5,125 nucleotides of DNA from Pseudomonadota bacterium (GTDB lineage: Bacteria > Pseudomonadota > Gammaproteobacteria > Burkholderiales > Sulfuriferulaceae). A model generated the notes under the pieces. That model was not told the origin of the DNA. It saw only the letters and a list, made by a program, of their open reading frames with translations, and searched no databases. A program made the translations under genes and the position numbers. Where the stretch lies: assembly GCA_021794855.1 (NCBI GenBank), contig JAJYPZ010000113.1, positions 1 through 5,125 on the forward strand, in the 5' to 3' direction. Shown piece by piece: positions 1 to 5,125 of this stretch (the stretch's first letter is position 1; each line of letters starts with the position of its first letter).

Positions 1-502
1 CCATGTATTCGGGCGCAATCATGCCCGACTGGCGCATCAAGAGATCGATCTGGCCCAAGTGATACGCATGGTGTCCCAGAATCGACCATAAAAAACCGAT
101 ACCGGTATAACGTCGGCCGGTAAACAGTATTTCCTTTTCCAGTACTACCGGGGTCAAAGCGTGCAATTTGTCGAGGTTACCGGCATGCGCGGTTTTATAC
201 GCATCGATCAGCCACGGGCCTTCCGCAACATCCTGCTTCTGCGCAGCGCCGCCACTGCTGGGCAAGGGCATGGCGCCCCCTGCCGCCAGCGGCGCTATTT
301 GTCCGAACCAGTGACTTTCGGCGTTCATCAAATGTCGCGTTAGGGCGCCAATGGTAATTTTATTGACTCGGGAACCCAGAAATAAAGCATCGGAATCCTT
401 GGGAATTGCGCTCCAATGCGCATCGTCCAGCATTGCCAGATAATCGAATGTATGAACAACCTCTTGATTAAACAATGAAATAAAACGCTCCAATTCGTTC
501 AT
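1..502 (-). CDS. DinB-family metal-binding protein (partial, C-terminus beyond left edge)
   Basis: The minus-strand frame opens at an ATG (500-502) and stays open to the left edge for 167 codons without a stop. It carries the DinB/YfiT-like four-helix-bundle signature: a His in an early helix (H57 in TRHLMN) and a late HxxxH (H144 and H148 in GHHAYHLGQID). In this family these three His bind a divalent metal. DinB-fold proteins are cytoplasmic. Some are thiol-dependent transferases, but most proteobacterial members have no known substrate, so I assign none. The family is usually about 150-180 residues, so only a short tail should be missing. The start is supported by a good Shine-Dalgarno sequence at 506-511. 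The 126-residue gene upstream on the same strand is 103 bp away with no clear terminator between, so co-transcription is possible. The family call is firm; the function is unknown. Confidence 0.85.
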   Translation of the reverse strand, partial: MNELERFISLFNQEVVHTFDYLAMLDDAHWSAIPKDSDALFLGSRVNKITIGALTRHLMNAESHWFGQIAPLAAGGAMPLPSSGGAAQKQDVAEGPWLIDAYKTAHAGNLDKLHALTPVVLEKEILFTGRRYTGIGFLWSILGHHAYHLGQIDLLMRQSGMIAPEYM

Positions 503-505
503 GAC

Positions 506-511
506 CACCTC
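506..511 (-). promoter_or_regulatory. Shine-Dalgarno sequence of the DinB-family gene
   Basis: Read on the minus strand, GAGGTG lies 3 nt before the ATG at 502 (5 nt counting from GAGG). It matches the anti-SD complement GGAGGTGATC well and fixes the start codon. Confidence 0.7.
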
Positions 512-605
512 GCTGAAAGTAAAACCTTAAATCAATATATCAGTATCGCGCCTGACTTCCCGTTAGCCGGCGCACACTTCCATCAACAAACGTAACCGAC
601 ACCGG

Positions 606-986
606 TCAATCCGCCTCGGCAGCCGGGATCTGAAATTCTCCCCGCCAGACACCTCGTTTGTAATCGATAAACAACTGCCTGGGGACGAAAGCCGCTGGTT
701 TTTTCAAGGGAAAATCCTGCAGCGGCACTCCGCTGTCCAATACATCGCTCACCAGACATACTTTGGTCGTTACCGGACGAAAGCGAATTTTAAGCTTGGG
801 AGTAACCGCAACGTAATTGACCGGATCGGCATCGGACTTAAACCGCACTGCTTTGCGAATAAGACAGCTAAACAATAATTCCATTTCAACCAGAAGAGGT
901 TTTTCCAGTTTATTCATAGCATTGTCAGCTGAAACGGTCGACTCTACCCGGACTTTTTTACCCAAAATCTCGACGATTGTTATCAT
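606..986 (-). CDS. Uncharacterised 126-residue protein
   Basis: This is a complete minus-strand frame, ATG at 984-986 and stop at 606-608. I do not recognise the family. The protein is soluble-looking and has no signal peptide or transmembrane segment. The sequence alternates charged and branched hydrophobic residues (starting MITIVEILGKKVRVES), which suggests a mostly beta fold. It has two isolated Cys (C41, C77) and no Cys or His cluster, so no metal site is suggested. The C-terminal part is Pro- and aromatic-rich (VPRQLFIDYKRGVWRGEFQIP, about 101-121). An AAGAAAG stretch about 8 nt before the ATG is only a weak ribosome-binding site. The 77-residue frame on the opposite strand (817-1050) looks like a shadow because it has less protein-like composition. 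That this is a real gene rests on length, composition and collinearity with the DinB gene downstream, not on homology. Confidence 0.6.
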   Translation of the reverse strand: MITIVEILGKKVRVESTVSADNAMNKLEKPLLVEMELLFSCLIRKAVRFKSDADPVNYVAVTPKLKIRFRPVTTKVCLVSDVLDSGVPLQDFPLKKPAAFVPRQLFIDYKRGVWRGEFQIPAAEAD

Positions 987-1117
987 GGATATTCTTTCTT
1001 GTTATCAACATAGCGTAAATATAACCTACTTAGTGATCCTGCGGCATTAACCTCGACGATTCGAAGGGAATCCTGTTTTCAAGAATTCCGACGCAGAAAT
1101 TTTCACGCTCAAACGAT

Positions 1118-1129
1118 ATTGAATTCAAT
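1118..1129. repeat. 12-bp perfect palindrome
   Basis: ATTGAATTCAAT reads identically on both strands and does not extend further. It sits in the noncoding region about 130 bp upstream of the unknown minus-strand gene. Uninterrupted palindromes of this size can be operators, but AT-rich DNA makes them by chance, so the regulatory reading is weak. Confidence 0.3.
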
Positions 1130-1206
1130 TTGGCGATATAGTTCAATCCTGTTCACGATTAACACTTGCCATGACTTAAGGCATCACTGTGCGCTTCGAC
1201 GCAAAT

Positions 1207-1241
1207 TGAAAAACCGCTTGGCAGATTTATATGATTTTTCA
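1207..1241. repeat. 7-bp inverted repeat with 21-nt spacer
   Basis: TGAAAAA at 1207-1213 is the exact reverse complement of TTTTTCA at 1235-1241. The arms are AT-rich and the spacer is long, so as an RNA hairpin it would be weak. It is recorded because it clusters with the hairpin at 1260-1275. Confidence 0.25.
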
Positions 1242-1259
1242 GAGGAATATTCGAAATGA

Positions 1260-1275
1260 TTCAGCATCCGCTGAA
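1260..1275. repeat. 6-bp stem, 4-nt loop hairpin
   Basis: TTCAGC (1260-1265) pairs perfectly with GCTGAA (1270-1275) across an ATCC loop. No T-run follows on either strand, so it is not an intrinsic terminator. It lies inside the 18-codon frame at 1256-1312. It may be a structural RNA element or chance. Confidence 0.35.
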
Positions 1276-1359
1276 ACCTTGCGTGTTTAAGGCAGCATTT
1301 TCTAAAATGTAGGGATCATCGCCATACATATTCAGCGCACGCGGATAAACTGCGGCGTA

Positions 1360-1373
1360 ACGTTAAATAACGT
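1360..1373. repeat. Short hairpin downstream of tRNA-Leu
   Basis: ACGTT (1360-1364) and AACGT (1369-1373) form a 5-bp stem with a 4-nt loop, starting 21 nt beyond the CCA end of the tRNA on the minus strand. It is the only hairpin at the right distance to stop or protect the tRNA precursor. It lacks a T-run and is AT-rich, so it could be a processing boundary rather than a terminator. Confidence 0.25.
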
Positions 1374-1394
1374 GCGGGCAAATAAACCGAAGTC

Positions 1395-1479
<85 letters not shown>

Positions 1480-1488
1480 AAGCCGTGT

Positions 1489-1518
1489 AGTGTAATATAA
1501 TTGCAGGCTTACTGTCAG
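1489..1518 (-). promoter_or_regulatory. Candidate promoter of tRNA-Leu
   Basis: On the minus strand CTGACA (1513-1518) resembles the -35 box. TACACT (1489-1494), 18 nt further on, resembles the -10 box. This would start transcription within a few bases of the mature 5' end at 1479. An overlapping alternative -10 is TATATT (1494-1499). The position fits and the boxes are moderate matches to the sigma-70 consensus. Confidence 0.4.
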
Positions 1519-1564
1519 CAGCTAACGATCGGTACGACACAATATTTCCTGCCAATTATTTTTT

Positions 1565-2377
1565 ATGTCTATTGATCACTACGAAAATTTTCCGGTCGCA
1601 TCGATTCTTTTACCGCGTCGATTACGACGCGCAACGGCAGTTATTTACCGTTTTGCGCGCAGTGCCGACGATATCGCCGACGAGGGCGATGCCGCCCCTG
1701 AGGAGCGACTCGCCGCCCTCGACGCCTACCGGTCCGAATTGTCCCGCATCGAACAGCATGCGCCGCCGCAGACGCCCTTGTTTCGCGAACTGGCCGCCGT
1801 CATCGAGCGACATGCACTGCCGCTGCAGCCGTTTTACGATCTGCTCGACGCGTTTTCGCAGGACGTGGTCAAAACGCGCTACGCAAATTTCGGCGAAGTG
1901 ATGGATTACTGCAAAAAATCGGCCAATCCGGTCGGCCGTTTAATGCTGGCGCTATACGGCGAAACCGATTCACGCAGCGTCGCGTATTCCGATGCCATCT
2001 GCTCGGCGCTCCAGCTCATCAATTTTTTGCAGGACGTAGCCATCGATTTCGATAAAAACCGTATTTACCTGCCGCAGGACGAACTTGCCCGCCGCGGGAT
2101 CAGCGAAGCCCAGATCGCAGCCCACGACAGCAGCGGCATGTGGTCGCCGTTCATGCTCGGCCAAATCGAACGCACGCGCAAATTGTTGCAAGCCGGCGCG
2201 CCTCTGGGTAAAGTGCTGAAAGGCCGGATCGGCCTGGAATTAAGAATGATCATTATGGGGGGCGCAACCGTGCTGGAAAAACTGCATCAATCCAAAGGCG
2301 ATATTTATACGCATCGACCGGTACTCGGTCCGCGCGACTGGCTGAAAATGCTGTACCGCGCCCTGCGCGCCAAATAG
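1565..2377 (+). CDS. hpnC: Hydroxysqualene synthase HpnC
   Basis: This 270-residue protein is a trans-isoprenyl diphosphate synthase (squalene/phytoene synthase family). In the characterised HpnCDE route, HpnC converts presqualene diphosphate from HpnD to hydroxysqualene. The opening HYENFPVAS and the HpnC-type motifs point to HpnC and not HpnD. The first Asp-rich motif is DDIADE (D35-E40). The second is DVAID (D157-D161), followed by KNRIYLPQDEL. These Asp bind Mg2+ and the diphosphate. Length is normal. The C-terminus (WLKMLYRALRAK) is basic and amphipathic, consistent with peripheral membrane contact. The ATG has no Shine-Dalgarno sequence; the preceding bases are AT-rich, and no in-frame alternative start lies just upstream. 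It is the first gene of the operon, and hpnD follows after 9 bp. Confidence 0.95.
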   Translation: MSIDHYENFPVASILLPRRLRRATAVIYRFARSADDIADEGDAAPEERLAALDAYRSELSRIEQHAPPQTPLFRELAAVIERHALPLQPFYDLLDAFSQDVVKTRYANFGEVMDYCKKSANPVGRLMLALYGETDSRSVAYSDAICSALQLINFLQDVAIDFDKNRIYLPQDELARRGISEAQIAAHDSSGMWSPFMLGQIERTRKLLQAGAPLGKVLKGRIGLELRMIIMGGATVLEKLHQSKGDIYTHRPVLGPRDWLKMLYRALRAK

Positions 2378-2379
2378 GA
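2376..2379 (+). promoter_or_regulatory. hpnD Shine-Dalgarno overlapping the hpnC stop codon
   Basis: AGGA shares its first two bases with the hpnC TAG stop and lies 7 nt before the TTG start of hpnD. The overlap supports the unusual start codon and suggests that ribosomes finishing hpnC help to initiate hpnD. Confidence 0.6.
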
Positions 2380-2386
2380 CGGTATT

Positions 2387-3220
2387 TTGGACCCGAATCA
2401 GTATTGCCAGGATAAAGCCGCCGCCAGCGGCTCCAGTTTTTATTACAGCTTCATGTTCCTCCCGCCGGTACGGCGGCGCGCGATTGTCGCGCTGTATGCC
2501 TTTTGCCGCGAAGTCGACGATATCGTCGACGAATGCAGCGATGAGCATGTCGCCCTGACCAAACTCAACTGGTGGCGCAAGGAGATTCTCGACCTGTATG
2601 GCGGACAGCCGCATCATCCGGTCAGCCACGCTTTGGTGCCGGTCATCCGCGATTTCAACCTGCCGGCCGAACAGTTGCTGGAGATCATCGACGGCATGGA
2701 AATGGATTTGACGCAGCATCGCTACGACGATTTCAAATCGCTGCGGCTTTACTGCCACCGCGTCGCCGGCATCGTCGGCGAACTCTCGGCGATGATATTC
2801 GGCTACAGCGACCGCAATACCCTGAAATACGCCACCGATCTCGGGCTGGCGTTCCAGTTGACCAATATCATCCGCGACGTCGGCGAAGACGCCCGCCGCA
2901 ACCGGATTTATCTGCCGATGGACGAACTGGCGCAATTCGACGTCCCGGCTGCCGATATTCTGCAATGCCGCCAGACCGACAATTTTAAAAAACTGATGGA
3001 ATTCCAGTATCAGCGCGCCCAGCATTATTATGAACAGGCGTTTGCGGCCTTGCCCGCGGACGACCGCAAAGCGCAGAAAACCGGTTTGATCATGGCGGCT
3101 ATTTACCGGACGTTACTCGAAGAAATACGCAATGACGGCTTTCTCGTCCTGAACCAGCGCACTCGCTTGACGCCGCTGCGCAAACTCTGGATTGCATGGC
3201 GCGCCTGGATGAAAGACTAA
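2387..3220 (+). CDS. hpnD: Presqualene diphosphate synthase HpnD
   Basis: This 277-residue paralogue of HpnC belongs to the squalene/phytoene synthase family. HpnD condenses two farnesyl diphosphates into presqualene diphosphate, the first committed step to squalene in this route. The N-terminus QYCQDKAAASGSSFYYSF is typical of HpnD. The first Asp-rich motif is DDIVDE (D44-E49) after YAFCREV. The second is DVGED (D164-D168), followed by ARRNRIYLP. Both Mg2+-binding motifs are intact. The C-terminus (LRKLWIAWRAWMKD) is Trp-rich, basic and amphipathic, suggesting membrane attachment near the other Hpn enzymes. The start is TTG: it gives the usual family N-terminus and has an AGGA 7 nt upstream, and no in-frame ATG gives an equally complete protein. 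The gap to hpnE is 10 bp. A 261-residue frame on the opposite strand is a shadow. Confidence 0.95.
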   Translation: MDPNQYCQDKAAASGSSFYYSFMFLPPVRRRAIVALYAFCREVDDIVDECSDEHVALTKLNWWRKEILDLYGGQPHHPVSHALVPVIRDFNLPAEQLLEIIDGMEMDLTQHRYDDFKSLRLYCHRVAGIVGELSAMIFGYSDRNTLKYATDLGLAFQLTNIIRDVGEDARRNRIYLPMDELAQFDVPAADILQCRQTDNFKKLMEFQYQRAQHYYEQAFAALPADDRKAQKTGLIMAAIYRTLLEEIRNDGFLVLNQRTRLTPLRKLWIAWRAWMKD

Positions 3221-3230
3221 TTCTTCATTC

Positions 3231-4529
3231 ATGAATATCGCGGTTCCTCCTCATGTCGCCGTCATCGGCGGCGGCTATGCCGGGATGGCGGCCGCTGTCA
3301 CTCTGGCGCAACATGGCGTTAAAGTCACCGTTTACGAAGCCGGCAAAGTGCTGGGCGGACGCGCACGGCAGGTCAGCCATGCCGCTTGCTCCACCCCGCT
3401 GGATAACGGCCAGCACCTGCTGCTGGGCGCTTACCGCACCACGCTGGAATTAGCCCGGCTGGTCGACCCCGATACGACGAAATGGTTACGTCTGCCATTG
3501 CAACTGCATACCGAATCGGGCTTGCAATTACACGCACCGAAGCTGCCCGCACCGTGGAATATGTTGATAGCCCTGCTCGGCGCTCGCGGCATCGCTTATC
3601 GGCATCGCCTGACCGCGCTGAAATTCATGCTGCGGCAGCGCTTGCGCGATTACCGCCTGGCGCAGGATCTGCCGCTGATCGAATTATTGTCGGCACAGCC
3701 TCGCGAGCTGATCGAATTATTATGGGAACCCCTTTGCCTCGCGGCCTTGAATACGCCGACGGCAACGGCGTCGGCGCAAGTGTTTCTCAATGTCTTGCGC
3801 GACAGCCTGGGCCGCAGCCGGGCAGACAGCGACCTGATTTTGCCGACCGTTGATCTATCGGCATTTTTCCCCGACGCCGCCGCCGCTTACCTGCGAAATC
3901 GTGGCGGAGAGGTCGTTCTGCAAAGCAGAATCCGCCATATCGCCCGCGACGGAGCAGGATTCGCCATTAATGAAAACACCCACAGTCATGTCGTATGTGC
4001 GGTCGCTCCGCAGCAAGTCGGCGAACTGCTGATTCCCTTCGCCGAACTCGCGGAAATCCGGGCGCAAATCTCCGGTTTGCGCTATCAGCCTATCACTACC
4101 GTTTATCTGCAATATCCGCCGGAAGTGCGCTTGCCGCGCGCCATGACCGGACTGACACATACTCTTGCGCAATGGGTCTTCGACCGCGGCATCAGCCATC
4201 GGCAGCATGGCATGCTTGCTGTTGTCATCAGCGCAAGCAATGCAGACGAACGGCCGGACCGGCAAACCCTGATAACCGATATCGCCAGCGAATTGCATCG
4301 CCTTCTCGGTACTCCGACGCAACCCTTATGGCATCAGATCATCGTGGAAAAACGCGCCACCTTTTCCTGCGAAGCCGGAATACAGCGTCCCGACCAGAAC
4401 ACGCCGTTAACCAACTTTTATCTCGCCGGCGACTACACGCAAAGCGACTACCCCGCCACACTGGAAGCCGCAACCCAAAGTGGGGTAAAATGCGCCACCA
4501 GGATTTTGACCGGACTAATACCTACATGA
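3231..4529 (+). CDS. hpnE: Hydroxysqualene dehydroxylase HpnE (FAD-dependent)
   Basis: This 432-residue flavoprotein is of the amine oxidase/phytoene desaturase-like fold. HpnE reduces hydroxysqualene to squalene in the last step of the HpnCDE route. An N-terminal Rossmann motif GGGYAG (13-18) is followed by E36 for the FAD ribose, LGGRA (41-45) and DNGQH (58-62, near the flavin in this family). The family block WEPLCLAALNTP is at 165-176. The C-terminal FAD motif FYLAGDYTQSDYPATLEAA spans 396-414. The length is normal and there is no signal peptide. The ATG has no clear Shine-Dalgarno sequence, so translation may depend on coupling to hpnD, which ends 10 bp upstream. A 15-bp direct repeat encodes LIELL twice (149-153, 160-164). 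The stop TGA (4527-4529) overlaps the start of the next gene as ATGA. Confidence 0.95.
   Translation: MNIAVPPHVAVIGGGYAGMAAAVTLAQHGVKVTVYEAGKVLGGRARQVSHAACSTPLDNGQHLLLGAYRTTLELARLVDPDTTKWLRLPLQLHTESGLQLHAPKLPAPWNMLIALLGARGIAYRHRLTALKFMLRQRLRDYRLAQDLPLIELLSAQPRELIELLWEPLCLAALNTPTATASAQVFLNVLRDSLGRSRADSDLILPTVDLSAFFPDAAAAYLRNRGGEVVLQSRIRHIARDGAGFAINENTHSHVVCAVAPQQVGELLIPFAELAEIRAQISGLRYQPITTVYLQYPPEVRLPRAMTGLTHTLAQWVFDRGISHRQHGMLAVVISASNADERPDRQTLITDIASELHRLLGTPTQPLWHQIIVEKRATFSCEAGIQRPDQNTPLTNFYLAGDYTQSDYPATLEAATQSGVKCATRILTGLIPT
3674..3721 (+). repeat. 15-bp in-frame direct repeat inside hpnE
   Basis: GCTGATCGAATTATT occurs at 3674-3688 and again at 3707-3721. The offset is 33 bp, exactly 11 codons, so both copies encode LIELL. 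The second copy leads into the conserved WEPLCLAALN block. The bases between the copies are not repeated. Confidence 0.8.
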
Positions 4530-5125
4530 AAAACTATCAAGCACCTGAAAATTTATTGCAAGATCGCGTCATCCTCGTCACCGGAGCCGGCAGCGGTCTG
4601 GGGCGCGAAGCCGCATTAAGCTTTGCCGCTCACGGTGCCACCGTGATACTGCACGGCCGCAATGTCGCGCAACTTGAAGCGGTATACGACGAAATCGAAA
4701 CCGCCGGCCACCCCCAGGCGGCGATTATTCCGCTGGATCTGGCGGAAGCCGACGACAAGGCATTCGAAGGACTCGCCGGCTCCATCGGCTTGCAACTCAA
4801 ACGGCTGGACGGTATTTTGCACAACGCCGTCGCGCCCTACCGGGCCTGTCACATGGAAGCACTGACCATCGAGCAGTGGCAAACCGCGCTGCGCGTCAAC
4901 GTCGCAGCACCGGCAGCATTGACTCGCGCCTGCTTGCCTTTACTGAAAGCATCGCCGTCCGCCTCCGTCATCATGACCGGGGAATCGCACGGCCATACCC
5001 CGACAGCATTCTGGGGAGCGCACGCTGTCAGCAAAGCCGCACTGGAAGCGATGGTCAAAATCTGGTCGCAGGAATGGGAAAACCTGCACCCCAACCTGCG
5101 GATTAACGCACTCATACCCGGCGCA
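4526..5125 (+). CDS. YciK-like short-chain dehydrogenase/reductase with altered active site (partial, C-terminus beyond right edge)
   Basis: There are 200 codons from ATG to the right edge with no stop. It is a classical SDR with a Rossmann fold: TGAGSGLG at 19-26 binds the nucleotide, GRN at 44-46 suggests NADP preference, D71 sits in the LDL strand, and N125 is in RVNV. Overall it resembles YciK (about 250 residues in E. coli), so some 50 residues are probably missing. The YxxxK motif reads HAVSK: the Tyr position is H166, while K170 is kept. The Ser position, 13 residues before, is E153, with a Ser only at 154. The usual NAG motif reads HNAV (99-102). Oxidoreductase activity is therefore doubtful. 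The ATG overlaps the hpnE stop by 4 bp, implying translational coupling and a possible role with squalene synthesis. It is not HpnA-like, and I propose no substrate. Confidence 0.85.
   Translation, partial: MKNYQAPENLLQDRVILVTGAGSGLGREAALSFAAHGATVILHGRNVAQLEAVYDEIETAGHPQAAIIPLDLAEADDKAFEGLAGSIGLQLKRLDGILHNAVAPYRACHMEALTIEQWQTALRVNVAAPAALTRACLPLLKASPSASVIMTGESHGHTPTAFWGAHAVSKAALEAMVKIWSQEWENLHPNLRINALIPGA

Larger units (their letters stand above)
987..1394. other. Long intergenic region, no convincing gene
   Basis: This stretch of 408 bp lies between the unknown gene and the tRNA-Leu and is visibly AT-richer than the operon to the right. No frame of useful length with coding character is present. 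It holds several short inverted repeats (1058-1072, 1118-1129, 1207-1241, 1260-1275, 1360-1373). One 18-codon frame at 1256-1312 on the plus strand has an AGAGGA about 9 nt before its ATG. None of the hairpins is followed by a T-run on either strand, so I see no intrinsic terminator for the tRNA. The promoter of the unknown minus-strand gene should lie near 990-1060, but no good -35/-10 pair stands out. Confidence 0.6.

Noticed and set aside
541..575. GCGCC/GGCGC stem between the unknown gene and the DinB gene as a terminator
   Set aside because: The stem is only 5 bp with a 16-nt loop and no T-run follows, so it is not a credible intrinsic terminator.
817..1050. 77-residue plus-strand frame overlapping the unknown gene
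   Set aside because: It overlaps the longer minus-strand frame almost end to end, and its composition (Ser/Thr/Asn-rich, irregular) looks like a shadow.
1256..1312. 18-codon frame with AGAGGA upstream
   Set aside because: It is too short to support as a gene without conservation data, and an overlapping hairpin may explain the sequence. It is kept only as a remark in the noncoding region.
1501..1529. TTGCAG, 17 nt, AACGAT as an hpnC promoter
   Set aside because: Each box matches the sigma-70 consensus at only three of six positions, which is not better than chance here.
2240..3025. 261-residue minus-strand frame opposite the hpnC/hpnD junction
   Set aside because: It lies antisense to two genes with intact family motifs. 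The open frame follows from GC-biased codon use in hpnD, and the product has no recognisable features.
3855..4322. 155-residue minus-strand frame inside hpnE
   Set aside because: It is antisense to conserved HpnE coding sequence, with no family resemblance or ribosome-binding site of note.

Overview
The window is chromosomal DNA from a Gram-negative bacterium, most likely a gammaproteobacterium. The tRNA gene encodes its own CCA end, and the right half carries a complete hpnC-hpnD-hpnE squalene cassette. A hopanoid-making methanotroph of the Methylococcales is my best guess, but this is an inference from gene content and protein flavour and was not tested by any search.

Left part (1-986, minus strand): a DinB-fold metalloprotein gene runs off the left edge. 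Upstream of it on the same strand is a 126-residue protein I do not recognise. Next comes an AT-richer stretch of about 400 bp (987-1394) with several small inverted repeats and no convincing gene. It ends at a complete tRNA-Leu(UAG) gene on the minus strand.

Right part (1565-5125, plus strand): a tightly packed operon begins 85 bp from the tRNA and diverges from it. HpnD condenses two farnesyl diphosphates to presqualene diphosphate. HpnC converts that to hydroxysqualene, and HpnE, a flavoprotein, reduces it to squalene, the substrate of squalene-hopene cyclase. Gaps are 9 bp (hpnC/hpnD) and 10 bp (hpnD/hpnE). A fourth gene overlaps the hpnE stop by 4 bp (ATGA) and runs off the right edge. 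It is a YciK-like short-chain dehydrogenase/reductase with an intact nucleotide-binding motif, but the catalytic Ser and Tyr positions hold Glu and His.

No insertion sequence, CRISPR array, rRNA gene or prophage gene is visible. The most unusual item is the apparently catalytically altered SDR coupled to squalene synthesis.
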